A stretch of 64,000 nt of DNA, taken from NCBI GenBank assembly GCA_963669405.2, contig CAXXHF010000002.1, positions 248,001 to 312,000 on the forward strand, given 5' to 3'. Of this stretch, positions 55,282 to 63,988 are shown piece by piece. The notes under the pieces are model-generated. The model had not been told where the DNA came from. It saw only the letters and a list, made by a program, of their open reading frames with translations, and did no database searches. Each line of letters starts with the position of its first letter. The first letter of the stretch is position 1. The position numbers were made by a program, and so were the translations under genes. This DNA is from Aureisphaera sp963669405 (GTDB lineage Bacteria > Bacteroidota > Bacteroidia > Flavobacteriales > Flavobacteriaceae).

Positions 55282-56000
55282 ATGATTAATAAGAAAAAAA
55301 CATACTTCAATTGGAGTTCTGGAAAGGATGCCTCCATGGCATTGTATTTTCTTCAAAAAGAAGGAACTTTCAAAGTCAGTAAGCTAATTACGACTGTAAA
55401 TTCTCACTACAATCGTGTCTCCATGCATGGATTGCGAACGGAACTGTTACAAAGGCAAGCTCAAGAAGTAGGTATTCCATTATCCACTATAGCACTTCCA
55501 GAACAACCGTCTATGGAAGATTATAGTGCTATCATGACCGAAAATATACTGAAATTAAAAAGTGAGGGGTTTACCCATTGTGGTTTGGCGACATTTTTCT
55601 GGAGGACCTTAGAACCTATCGTGAAAATCAACTGAAGCCTTTTGGCATAACCAGTGTTTTTCCGCTTTGGAAAAAGGACACCACACAGCTTATTCATGAA
55701 TTTATAGCACAGGGTTTTAAAGCAGTGGTAGTTTGTACACAATCTGAGCTATTGGATGAATCATTTGTAGGAAGGGAACTAGACGAGTCTTTTATTAATG
55801 ATCTTCCCAAAGGTGTAGATCCCTGTGGGGAAAATGGAGAATTTCATACCTTCTGTTACGATGGCCCCATCTTTAAAAACCCTGTTGGTTTTGAAAAAGG
55901 GGAGAACGTATTTCGTGAGTACAAAAACCCTAGTAAGGACGAAAAAGAGTTGAAAAAAGAAAAAATTGGATTCTGGTTTATAGATCTAATTCCAAAATAA
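55282..56000 (+). pseudogene. Dph6-like ATP-binding (diphthine-ammonia ligase type) gene, frameshifted
   Basis: Family features are clear: the PP-loop KTYFNWSSGKDASMALYFLQ, SMHGLRTELLQRQA and, in the second half, FGDIFLEDLRTYRENQL and DPCGENGEFHTFCYDGPIF. The reading frame breaks at about 55584: GGTTTGGCGAC should be GGTTTTGGCGAC to continue CGFGDIFLED. One T is missing from a short T run, so the first frame stops at 55635 and the second half is read one base lower. Protein would be about 239 residues, normal for the family. Bacterial members have unknown substrates, since diphthamide is not made in bacteria. Either a real recent lesion or a sequencing error. Start chosen at 55282; 55258 is possible. 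Confidence 0.85.
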
Positions 56001-56005
56001 AAAAC

Positions 56006-56033
56006 AAAAACCCGCATATAAATGCGGGTTTTT
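56006..56033. terminator. bidirectional terminator between convergent genes
   Basis: AAAAACCCGCAT (56006-56017), loop ATAA, ATGCGGGTTTTT (56022-56033). A-runs and T-runs on both sides suit termination of both the Dph6-like gene and the carbonic anhydrase gene. Confidence 0.88.
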
Positions 56034-56055
56034 CATATATCTAGAATGTTTTCTA

Positions 56056-56682
56056 CTAATAAAATGCTACTTGTCCAGTGGCAATATCATACATTCCTCC
56101 AACGATAGCAATACTTCCCTCATCTTCCAGTTCTTTTAGTACAGGACTTTGAGATCTAATATTATCTATGGTCATATGTACATTCTTCTTGGCAACCTCA
56201 TTTACAAAGTCAATGTTTTTAGAAGTACGTTCTTCTGGATTGGTAGGTTCTGCTACCGCATCTACAGCTGGCTCCAATTTATTGATCAATGTTGTAAGAT
56301 TACCCAAACGAGCATGATCACAGGCTCCTTTTACAGCTCCACAAGCCGTATGTCCCAATACTACCAATAATTTGGTTCCGGCAAGTTTACAGGCAAACTC
56401 CATACTTCCCAAAATATCTTCGTTTACAAAATTCCCCGCAATACGAATACTGAATACATCTCCAATTCCTTGATCAAACAACAACTCGGCTGATACTCGG
56501 GAATCAATACAATGCAATACGGTTGCAAATGGATATTGTCCACCAGCAGTATCATTTACTTGTTCTTGAAGATTCCGTGAAACCATTGCTCCATTTACAA
56601 ATCGAGTGTTTCCTTGTTTCAAGGTTTCTAATGCAGATTGCGGTGTCATAGCCGCTTGTGTGTCTTTGGTATGTGCTTTCAT
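56056..56682 (-). CDS. beta-class carbonic anhydrase
   Basis: 208 residues. Zinc-site motifs of the beta class: C58-x-D60-x-R62 in HCIDSRVSAE and H111-x-x-C114 in GHTACGAVKG. It converts CO2 and water to bicarbonate and a proton. No signal peptide, so cytoplasmic. The SulP-type anion transporter gene ends 11 bases upstream on the same strand, a pairing known from bicarbonate-uptake loci; the enzyme would buffer or use the transported bicarbonate. Confidence 0.93.
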   Translation of the reverse strand: MKAHTKDTQAAMTPQSALETLKQGNTRFVNGAMVSRNLQEQVNDTAGGQYPFATVLHCIDSRVSAELLFDQGIGDVFSIRIAGNFVNEDILGSMEFACKLAGTKLLVVLGHTACGAVKGACDHARLGNLTTLINKLEPAVDAVAEPTNPEERTSKNIDFVNEVAKKNVHMTIDNIRSQSPVLKELEDEGSIAIVGGMYDIATGQVAFY

Positions 56683-56693
56683 AATTTTCTTGT

Positions 56694-58271
56694 TTATGCT
56701 GATTTTGGTCTTAATTTAAAAAATTCGATATAACTATCAGGATTTTCTACAATCCCTCTTTCTGATATTAATTTAATATGAATATTTCGATTTTTGGCTT
56801 TTTCTGTAAAGTCTTCTAAGATTTCCACAATATCATTATCCAAATAACGGGTTTTTCGAACATCCAATTCTAAAAAACTTCCTTCTTCCAGTCGATCCAA
56901 TTCTTTTAGAATGGCTCCTTTATTAAAAAAGGTAACTTCTTCTGCCAAGGTCATTTTCATCTTAACGTCTCCATTACTATGATCTTCTTTATGTAGGAAG
57001 TGTGAATTTTGGTAGCTTTTTATCAAAATTACCACAACTCCCACGGCTAATCCCAGTCCTATCCCAATTAAGAGATCAGTAAATACAATACCCAATACGG
57101 TTACTATAAAAGGAACAAACTGCTTCCATCCTTTATGGTACATTACCTTAAACAATCCTGGTTTAGCCAATTTATAACCCACTACTAAAAGTACTGCAGC
57201 AAGAACTGACAAAGGAATCTTATTGAGTAATTTAGGGATCAACATAACCGATATTAAAAGAAAAAAACCATGGATAATGGCAGACTTCTTAGACTTCCCT
57301 CCAGATTGGATATTGGCAGAACTTCTAACAATTACCTGAGTAATAGGCAATCCTCCCACAAGTCCTGAAAACATATTACCAACACCTTGAGCCAATAACT
57401 CTCGATTGGTTGGAGTTACTCTTTTTTGTGGATCTAATTTATCGGTTGCCTCCACGCATAATAGCGTTTCCAAACTTGCAACTAGTGCTATAGTAAAGGC
57501 AGTAACCCAAATTGCCGGGTTGGTTATTTCACTAAAATTCGGAAAACTAAACTGAGCCAAGAAAGAAGAAGCATCTTCAGGTACAGGAACAGTTACCAAG
57601 TTTTCACTAGCAATTTCCAATCCAGTACCTCTGGTAAATATATAGAATAGAATTCCCAATACTACAGCAACCAAAGGGCCTTGTACTAATTTAAAAACTT
57701 GAGCTTTTTTAGAAAGCACCCGTTCCCAAAGCACTAAAATACCTAGTCCCAACAAAGCAATGATAGTTGCTCCGGGGCTTATAAAATTAAATGCATTGAT
57801 GATTTCAGAAAAAGTATTTTCACCATCTACCTGAAAAAAAGCAAAGTCACCTTCAGGATTGGCATCATAGCCAAAAAAGTGCGGGATTTGTTTCAGTATG
57901 ATTATAATACCGATACCCGTAAGCATTCCTTTAATTACTGAAGAAGGAAAGTAATATCCAATAACCCCAGCTCTAAGAACCCCAAATAACAATTGTATGG
58001 CACCTCCCAAAACAACTGCTAACAAGAAGTTTTCGAAACTTCCTAAAGTGGCAATAGCGGTTAATACAATAGCAGCCAAACCAGCTGCAGGACCACTCAC
58101 ACCAATTTGTGATCCACTTAAACTCCCAACAACAATACCTCCTATTATTCCAGCAATTAGACCTGAAAATAACGGCGCTCCACTCGCCAAGGCAATACCC
58201 AAACACAAGGGCAATGCCACAAAAAACACCACGATACTCGCGGGTAAATCGTTCTTTAAATTTTTGAACAT
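56694..58271 (-). CDS. SulP-family anion (probably bicarbonate) transporter with STAS domain
   Basis: 525 residues. Membrane domain with LPLCLGIALASGAPLFSGLI, GVSGPAAGLAAIVLTAI and NRELLAQGVGNMFSGLVGGL PITQ in outline, typical SulP signatures. The last 90 residues form a STAS domain (EVTFFNKGAILKELDRLEEG, FLELDVRKTRYLDNDIVEIL). SulP proteins carry sulfate, bicarbonate or dicarboxylates. The adjoining carbonic anhydrase favours bicarbonate; that is inference. A CCCCAAAATGGGG element lies just upstream of the start. Confidence 0.92.
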   Translation of the reverse strand: MFKNLKNDLPASIVVFFVALPLCLGIALASGAPLFSGLIAGIIGGIVVGSLSGSQIGVSGPAAGLAAIVLTAIATLGSFENFLLAVVLGGAIQLLFGVLRAGVIGYYFPSSVIKGMLTGIGIIIILKQIPHFFGYDANPEGDFAFFQVDGENTFSEIINAFNFISPGATIIALLGLGILVLWERVLSKKAQVFKLVQGPLVAVVLGILFYIFTRGTGLEIASENLVTVPVPEDASSFLAQFSFPNFSEITNPAIWVTAFTIALVASLETLLCVEATDKLDPQKRVTPTNRELLAQGVGNMFSGLVGGLPITQVIVRSSANIQSGGKSKKSAIIHGFFLLISVMLIPKLLNKIPLSVLAAVLLVVGYKLAKPGLFKVMYHKGWKQFVPFIVTVLGIVFTDLLIGIGLGLAVGVVVILIKSYQNSHFLHKEDHSNGDVKMKMTLAEEVTFFNKGAILKELDRLEEGSFLELDVRKTRYLDNDIVEILEDFTEKAKNRNIHIKLISERGIVENPDSYIEFFKLRPKSA

Positions 58272-58332
58272 AACACAATTTTTTACCCCAAAATGGGGAA
58301 ATAATAATTAATCTTTTTGAAAATCGAAAAAA

Positions 58333-58638
58333 TTAAACTTTGTGTTCTGGTGGGGGAAGAAAAATCTCTTGAGGCACTTCTATAAGTGATGCCAAGTAGT
58401 GATTGAAAAGTTTATGAGAACTCAATTCTTCAAGACTGACGTTATCAGATACTTCCTGAAAGAAGACCTCCTTTTCATTCAATTCCTTTTTGTGTTCCTT
58501 TTTAGATTCCTCATCGGTAAGATCCATTGTGATAAGTATGTCATTGTCATATTCCAAGAATGGTAAGACAGAGGGTACCAAAATGGAGACTACCACGAGG
58601 ATGGAAATTATACTATGTGCAAATGACTTTAAGTACAT
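58333..58638 (-). CDS. small membrane-anchored protein of unknown function
   Basis: 101 residues: one N-terminal hydrophobic segment (SIISILVVVSILVPSVLPFL), an acidic/basic middle (DEESKKEHKKELNEKEVFF) and a proline-rich end (IFLPPPEHKV). No recognised domain. It is 61 bases upstream of the SulP start on the same strand and may be in its transcript. Confidence 0.55.
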   Translation of the reverse strand: MYLKSFAHSIISILVVVSILVPSVLPFLEYDNDILITMDLTDEESKKEHKKELNEKEVFFQEVSDNVSLEELSSHKLFNHYLASLIEVPQEIFLPPPEHKV

Positions 58639-58718
58639 AATTATCGGACGTAAAAATACAAGTCTATAAGGAACATTCTTTTAAGCTTTTGTTAAATATT
58701 CTATCAATTTATCAAACA

Positions 58719-58750
58719 AAAAAAGCCCGCATAAAGCGAGCTCTTTTTTT
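58719..58750 (-). terminator. terminator of the DUF4397 gene
   Basis: Minus strand AGAGCTCGC-TTTAT-GCGGGCT with one C:A mismatch in the stem, followed by a run of T. It is 25 bases after the stop at 58775. Confidence 0.75.
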
Positions 58751-58774
58751 TAACTAATCAAAAATTCAAACAAA

Positions 58775-60457
58775 TTATTTTTTAATAAATCGCTTGGTCC
58801 CCACTACCTGATTGTTTTGAGAGATAATGAGCTGATACATCCCCTGTGACAATCTGTTGACAGTGATTTCTTCATTATCCGAGGTTAGTTCGGATGTACT
58901 TAAAATTCTTCCCTGCATGTCCACTATACGTGCTGTATAGTTTCCTTCCAATCCTTTTATGTTGATGGCTTCTGTTGCTGGATTTGGAAATAATACTACA
59001 TTTTCCAATGCTGCTTCGTTTACTCCCAACACATCATCTGGTAACGGAATAAGATCACCTCCCGCTGCTAAAGCTACCCAGAGTCCAAATGGAGCACCGC
59101 CTGAGTTCTGTGAGGGATCTAAGAACCCAGAGGCTACCACTGTGATCGCAGCACCGTCAAGTCCTAATGTGCTCAATGGAGCCCCATAAGCAGCAACCCC
59201 TACTGTGCCTGTTTCATCACGTACCTGAAGTACATAATCTGCTGTTGGCAATTCTAGATATCCTTGAAAATCTGTATATGCCAAGTCATTCACTATGGTT
59301 CCTGCCCCTACTCCATTTTCAACTACATCAACCGTTGGGGCATCCGTAGATCCATGGTGTACCAATACATCGGTATTGGAAGCATCAGTTGCTTCTTCCC
59401 TACCCATATCGTAAACTTCCAAACCAAACGCTGGTGCTGGATTGTATCCGGTAGGGCTAACAATTCCATCAGCAACTACTATATAAGTGCTATTTGCTGC
59501 CAATGTAACCGGGAAAGTTGCAATGGCATCACCAGAGCTTGTACTTGTAGAAGGAGCTACAGCTATTTCTACTTCCTCTTCTGCTAAGAAATCTATAAAT
59601 GGAGATGCTGTTCTGAAGGCGAAATCATCTAAAGCCAATTCGTCATCAATATATATATCTACTTCAGAAGCAGCAGCATCGGCAGAGTTATGGATTACCT
59701 GTACACGTGCTTTTTCAATCAAGGGAAGTTCAACTAAATCACCTCCAGCCGGTAATGCTACCCATATTCCAAATGGAGCGCCATCACTATTTACAGATGG
59801 ATCTAGAAATCCTGACGCTACAGCAACCAAAGCCGCACCGTCTAAAGAAAGGTCTGCTAAGGGAGCCGCATATGAGGCAACTCTAACCGTTCCAGTTTCG
59901 TCTTTTATGTCCAATTCATAATTCGCTGTTGGAAGTTCTAAATATCCTTGATAATCAGCATAAGCCAAATCGTTTACAATAGTTCCTGCTCCCACTCCTA
60001 CTTCTACAATATCTACCGTAGGAGCATCAGTAGATCCGTGGTGTACTAATAAATCCGTATTGGCAGGATTGGTGGCAGCTTCACGCCCCATGGCATATAC
60101 TTCAAGATTGAAAGCCGTTGGTGGATTATAACCTGTAGGGCTTACAATTCCATCAGCTGCAATAATATATGTTTCTCCACTGGTTAAGGTAAAAGTGAAT
60201 GTTGCAATAGAGTCACCTACTCCAGTACTATTTCCTGGAGCAACATCAATATCTATAGGTGAATCTGCTGGAAGGTCTATAAACGGGGTTGCCGTTCTAA
60301 ATGCAAAATCATCGAGAGCCAAGGCTCCATCAACGTAAACGTCAACTTCTGCTGCCGCCAAGTCCGCAGAGTTGTGAATAATCTGCACTCTTGCTGTTTG
60401 TGCGAAGGACACTTGAACAGCAGCAAATGCAATAAGAGATAATAGTAAATTTTTCAT
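58775..60457 (-). CDS. surface protein with two tandem DUF4397 domains and T9SS type A sorting signal
   Basis: 560 residues. Signal peptide (LLLSLIAFAAVQVSFAQ), then two near-duplicate DUF4397 units: ARVQIIHNSADLAAAEVDVY...LLVHHGSTDAPTVDIVEVGV and ARVQVIHNSADAAASEVDIY...VLVHHGSTDAPTVDVVENGV, each about 230 residues. The C-terminus VVLFPNPATEAINIKGLEGN...GTKRFIKK is a T9SS type A sorting domain, so the protein is exported and probably attached to the surface. DUF4397 function is unknown. Confidence 0.88.
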   Translation of the reverse strand: MKNLLLSLIAFAAVQVSFAQTARVQIIHNSADLAAAEVDVYVDGALALDDFAFRTATPFIDLPADSPIDIDVAPGNSTGVGDSIATFTFTLTSGETYIIAADGIVSPTGYNPPTAFNLEVYAMGREAATNPANTDLLVHHGSTDAPTVDIVEVGVGAGTIVNDLAYADYQGYLELPTANYELDIKDETGTVRVASYAAPLADLSLDGAALVAVASGFLDPSVNSDGAPFGIWVALPAGGDLVELPLIEKARVQVIHNSADAAASEVDIYIDDELALDDFAFRTASPFIDFLAEEEVEIAVAPSTSTSSGDAIATFPVTLAANSTYIVVADGIVSPTGYNPAPAFGLEVYDMGREEATDASNTDVLVHHGSTDAPTVDVVENGVGAGTIVNDLAYTDFQGYLELPTADYVLQVRDETGTVGVAAYGAPLSTLGLDGAAITVVASGFLDPSQNSGGAPFGLWVALAAGGDLIPLPDDVLGVNEAALENVVLFPNPATEAINIKGLEGNYTARIVDMQGRILSTSELTSDNEEITVNRLSQGMYQLIISQNNQVVGTKRFIKK

Positions 60458-60519
60458 AATTGATTTTTTTGTTTAATGTTTTTGAACATTTATTAAACAT
60501 TTTAAAAAGAAAAATTACT

Positions 60520-60534
60520 ACCCAAAATTTGGGT
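60520..60534. promoter_or_regulatory. 15-base palindrome upstream of DUF4397 gene
   Basis: ACCCAAA-A-TTTGGGT is a perfect inverted repeat 63 bases upstream of the start. Candidate operator; no known factor matched. The rest of 60458-60700 is plain AT-rich spacer. Confidence 0.35.
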
Positions 60535-60704
60535 TTTAATATTTTTTTAACATTTTGTTTAAGGTTTACAGATAAAAAGTAAACAAATTGTGGTTTCAGA
60601 TAAACAAGTGTATAAGAAAGGTTGTTGCCTTTTGATAATTGAACATTTAAAAGACAATAGTTGTTTAACGTTTAGAGGGTATGAATTTTCACATTTTTTT
60701 TAGA

Positions 60705-60732
60705 TTGCCCGCTTCAACTATATGTATATTTA
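60705..60732 (+). promoter_or_regulatory. candidate promoter of the M28 peptidase gene
   Basis: TTG (60705-60707), 17-base spacer, TATATTTA (60725-60732), one mismatch from TAnnTTTG. The start codon is at 60751. Confidence 0.5.
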
Positions 60733-60750
60733 GGCTTTAAATTAAAAAAC

Positions 60751-61773
60751 ATGAAATATTATCTCCTTTTGGGTTTGTCCCTTTTGTTTATCTCTTGCAA
60801 TACGGCACAAACCTCTTCCAAACAAAATATAACCAGTCTCTCTAGAACCGATTATGCCAACACCATTACTTCCGAAGATTTAAAAACACTGCTTTACGAA
60901 TTTGCAGATGATAAAATGCAGGGAAGGATGACCGGAACCGATGGCCAAAAGATGGCTGCAAAATATCTCAAGGATTTTTACATTGCTCAAGGAATTGATG
61001 CTCCTATTAAAGAAGGTGAGTATTACCAGGAAATCCCCGCAGAATATTTTGGTAGAATGCAAGAACCTAAACCATCAGAAAATGTGGTGGCATTTATTAA
61101 AGGATCTGAAAAACCAGAAGAAATTATTGTGATGTCTGCTCATTACGATCACGTAGGTACTCGAGATGGAGAAGTATATAATGGTGCAGATGATGACGGT
61201 AGTGGTACCGTAGGCCTATTAGAAATTGCGGAGGCTTTTCAGAAAGCTGTTAAAAATGGTGATGGACCTAAAAGATCCATATTATTCTTACATGTAACTG
61301 GAGAAGAAATAGGATTGTACGGATCTAAATACTACACAGAAAACCCCTTGTTTCCCTTAGAAAATACTGTTTGTAATCTGAATACAGATATGATTGGACG
61401 TATAGACCCGGATAAAAAGGAAAGTCCAAATTATATCTACTTAATTGGTAGTGACAAACTAAGTCAGGAATTACATGATGTTTCTGCAGCCATTGCTCAA
61501 AAATATAGTGATTTGGAGCTGGACTATAAATTTAATGATGAAAACGACCCCAATCGTTTTTACTATCGCAGTGATCACTACAATTTTGCAAAAAACAACA
61601 TTCCAATCATCTTCTATTTTAATGGAGTTCATGAAGATTATCACAAACCAACTGATACACCTGATAAAATTGAGTACGACCTCTTAACAAAACGTACACA
61701 GCTCATTTTCCAGACTGCTTGGGAAGTGGCCAATAGAGAAGGCCGAATCACGGCAGACAAATTGAAAGAATAA
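60751..61773 (+). CDS. M28 family zinc aminopeptidase, lipoprotein
   Basis: 340 residues. Lipobox LLFISC with Cys 16. M28 metal and catalytic motifs in order: SAHYDHVG (His), GADDDGSGT (bridging Asp), TGEEIGLYGS (Glu pair), NTDMIGRID (Asp) and RSDHYNFAKNNIP (His). It should be a co-catalytic two-zinc exopeptidase anchored in the outer or inner membrane facing the periplasm or exterior, taking part in peptide scavenging. Monocistronic: own promoter and terminator. Confidence 0.93.
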   Translation: MKYYLLLGLSLLFISCNTAQTSSKQNITSLSRTDYANTITSEDLKTLLYEFADDKMQGRMTGTDGQKMAAKYLKDFYIAQGIDAPIKEGEYYQEIPAEYFGRMQEPKPSENVVAFIKGSEKPEEIIVMSAHYDHVGTRDGEVYNGADDDGSGTVGLLEIAEAFQKAVKNGDGPKRSILFLHVTGEEIGLYGSKYYTENPLFPLENTVCNLNTDMIGRIDPDKKESPNYIYLIGSDKLSQELHDVSAAIAQKYSDLELDYKFNDENDPNRFYYRSDHYNFAKNNIPIIFYFNGVHEDYHKPTDTPDKIEYDLLTKRTQLIFQTAWEVANREGRITADKLKE

Positions 61774-61774
61774 G

Positions 61775-61807
61775 AAAAGCCCTTCAGATTTTGAAGGGCT
61801 TTTTTTA
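61775..61807 (+). terminator. terminator of the M28 peptidase gene
   Basis: AAAAGCCCTTCA (61775-61786), loop GATTT, TGAAGGGCTTTT with a seven-T run, starting just after the stop codon. Confidence 0.92.
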
Positions 61808-62127
61808 AACTCAAAATAATTATAAAAAAACCTATATCAGGTAACCAAAACTCCTAAAGCTTTAAAAAAAAAAACAGGCCATCCGATTGAGGAGATATTG
61901 GTGGCCTGAAAATCTTTTAAGGTTTTTTACAAACATAGTACTTGTGCAAAATTTTAGATCGAAGAAAAAGATTCATTAGACGAAAACATATTTTCAAAAA
62001 AAAGAATTGATTGTTCTTAATCATTCGAATCCTCTAGTAGGGTTTTCCTTTTTAGAGTTGTCTCATATATGTATTCAATCTTTTTTATTGCTGGTTTGGG
62101 CAAAAATTATGTGATGAAAAAGAAAAG
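61808..62127. other. gene-free spacer with a second minus-strand terminator
   Basis: No coding frame. CAGGCCA (61875-61881) pairs with TGGCCTG (61902-61908); read on the minus strand the stem is followed by a long T run (A-run 61863-61874). It lies about 220 bases below the LamG gene's own terminator, so it either backs that up or ends a small minus-strand RNA. Confidence 0.5.
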
Positions 62128-62160
62128 AGCCGTTACAAAATGTAACGGCTTTATTCTTTT
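62128..62160. terminator. terminator below the LamG gene
   Basis: AGCCGTTACA (62128-62137), loop AAA, TGTAACGGCT (62141-62150), with A-rich sequence before and TTATTCTTTT after. Serves the minus-strand gene ending at 62211. Confidence 0.8.
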
Positions 62161-62210
62161 ATGCATCTGTATCAGTTACAAAAATTTAAGGTTGAGATAA
62201 TAGTCTCTTA

Positions 62211-63176
62211 TTACCTTTTAAGGAGTTGTTTGGTGAACTTGACTCCATATTCTGACACAAATGTAATATGATATACACCAGCTTTCAAAGTACTGACATT
62301 GATGGTCTGATTCATATCAGAAATTTCTTGATCCATCAAAATGCTCCCTTTCATATCAGTAATCTTAAAAGATGTTATACTTCCTAAAGAATCACTATCA
62401 TAGGTAATATTGAATTCAGCTTTAGCTGGATTAGGAGCTACTTTAATTTTTTTGGATAAGGCATTCACATCATCAACACCAAGAGGTACATTATTAAAAA
62501 TATCAACTACTTCCTGATCCGTCAAGGCGCGATTGTAAACCAATATTTCATCCATGGTACCAGGAAACTTATTAGTATCATTATCAGATTGCGCTCCTAC
62601 TGTAAATGGAAAAACACTTGGAGTAAGCGAAACACCTGGAGCTATTTGCCCAATCATTGTTCCATCTATATACAATCTAGAATTTGTCCCATCAAACGTA
62701 GCTGCAACGTGCATCCATATTCCAGTAGGGACAATAGCAGAATCTATTACATCAGTTGCATTTACATTCCAACGTATTTGCTGACTTGGGTTAATTCCTA
62801 AATAGTATCCTCCCATATCAAAACCTCCCCAGTTATTTAAAACTCCAGTCCAATCTATAATGGTCTGATCAATTTTAATCCAGGCTACTAGGGAAACAGC
62901 ATTTTCAGAATCAAAGTCAAATACTCCAGGATGATTGGCCAATGTTAAATAATCATTTACAAATAATAAGGCCTTTAAGGGTTCGCCAAATCTGTTGTCT
63001 GAAGGTAACAGTGTTCCTGTACCTATGGGATCTAAATTATATTCGTTTGGAGTTGAATCTACGTATGTCCCATTGTCCAATTCATAGCGCCCCATTAAAC
63101 CGTCTTCAGGTATTTGAGCAATCGATTGATCAATGCATAAAATTAAAAGTAATGCGAGTAGTAGTGGTTTTTTCAT
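62211..63176 (-). CDS. LamG-domain surface protein with T9SS type A sorting signal
   Basis: 321 residues from the Met at 63176, chosen for the signal peptide KKPLLLALLLILCIDQSIAQ; in-frame Mets 9 and 22 codons earlier give no better signal. Residues about 25-225 are a LamG/concanavalin-like fold (GRYELDNGTYVDSTPNEYNL, ISLVAWIKIDQ-like strand, NSRLYIDGTMIGQIAPGVSL, MDEILVYNRALTDQEVVDIF). The C-terminus KVAPNPAKAEFNITYDSDSL...FTKQLLKR is a type A sorting domain. Likely binds a surface or environmental polysaccharide; ligand unknown. Confidence 0.88.
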   Translation of the reverse strand: MKKPLLLALLLILCIDQSIAQIPEDGLMGRYELDNGTYVDSTPNEYNLDPIGTGTLLPSDNRFGEPLKALLFVNDYLTLANHPGVFDFDSENAVSLVAWIKIDQTIIDWTGVLNNWGGFDMGGYYLGINPSQQIRWNVNATDVIDSAIVPTGIWMHVAATFDGTNSRLYIDGTMIGQIAPGVSLTPSVFPFTVGAQSDNDTNKFPGTMDEILVYNRALTDQEVVDIFNNVPLGVDDVNALSKKIKVAPNPAKAEFNITYDSDSLGSITSFKITDMKGSILMDQEISDMNQTINVSTLKAGVYHITFVSEYGVKFTKQLLKR

Positions 63177-63344
63177 ATTTGATTGGTTTTTAATTAGCGT
63201 CATTGAAGTTACTAAATTTAAATTTATGCCATTGGTTTTCAATTAACTGAATTACAATCAAACCTGAATATAGCTGTATACGTGATTTAGTTTAACTAGT
63301 TGAAGAGTTATGAAATCATAGGGGAACCTAACATATTGTAAAAC

Positions 63345-63358
63345 ATGACTAAAGTCAT
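63345..63358. promoter_or_regulatory. FNR/DNR-like operator upstream of cytochrome c gene
   Basis: ATGAC-TAAA-GTCAT is a perfect palindrome with the 5-4-5 geometry of Crp/Fnr-family sites (TTGAC/T-N4-G/ATCAA). It lies 55 bases upstream of the chosen start codon, a plausible activator position. Confidence 0.55.
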
Positions 63359-63412
63359 AGAATGAGAACATTCTCGGTTCTACTTTTGATTGAAATATTT
63401 AACCAATTAACT

Positions 63413-63916
63413 ATGAAAAACGCCTTGAAAACCCTCGCTTCATTAAGTATCGTATTACTTGTAGGATGTGGAGGCGGAGACGAAAAAAAGGAAAAGGAAC
63501 AGATTAAAATTGGGACTCCAAAAAAGGAAGCGGTTAAAGAAACACCCAAGTCTCAAGATGGTTCAACAGCAATGATAGATCTTAACAATAAAGGTGTTGG
63601 GCCAATCAAGAATATAAAGTTACCCTCTTCTATAGATAATGATTTGGCAGCTACTGGTGCAGAAGTCTTTAAATTAAAATGTACTGCCTGCCACAAACCC
63701 ACAAAGAAGTTTATCGGTCCTGCCCCTACTGGTATCATGAAACGACGCTCACCAGAATGGATCATGAATATGATACTGGATCCAGAAGGTATGGTGAAAA
63801 ATGACCCCATTGCTAAACAATTACTTATAGAATACAATGGCTCCCCTATGGCAAACCAGAGCCTTACCGAGGAGGAAGCAAGAAGTATTTTGGAGTATTT
63901 CCGGACCCTGAACTAA
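63413..63916 (+). CDS. lipoprotein c-type cytochrome, probably of a nitrous-oxide-reduction operon
   Basis: 167 residues from the ATG at 63413; this start gives a lipobox (SIVLLVGC, Cys 19), while an upstream in-frame ATG at 63362 would bury it. After a charged linker comes one haem c site CTACH in FKLKCTACHKPTKKFIGPAP, with a candidate axial Met in SPMANQSLTEEEARSILEYF. The ERRSPEWIMNMILDPEGMV-like stretch matches, from memory, the cytochrome c encoded just before nosZ in Bacteroidota. It would carry electrons in the periplasm to a terminal reductase. The nos link needs the gene beyond the window. Confidence 0.85.
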   Translation: MKNALKTLASLSIVLLVGCGGGDEKKEKEQIKIGTPKKEAVKETPKSQDGSTAMIDLNNKGVGPIKNIKLPSSIDNDLAATGAEVFKLKCTACHKPTKKFIGPAPTGIMKRRSPEWIMNMILDPEGMVKNDPIAKQLLIEYNGSPMANQSLTEEEARSILEYFRTLN

Positions 63917-63988
63917 CCTAGCGAATTTGGTGGTGTGGTATAAGTAGAAAAGTAAATACAACTTAGTTAACCATAAAACACCCATGTC

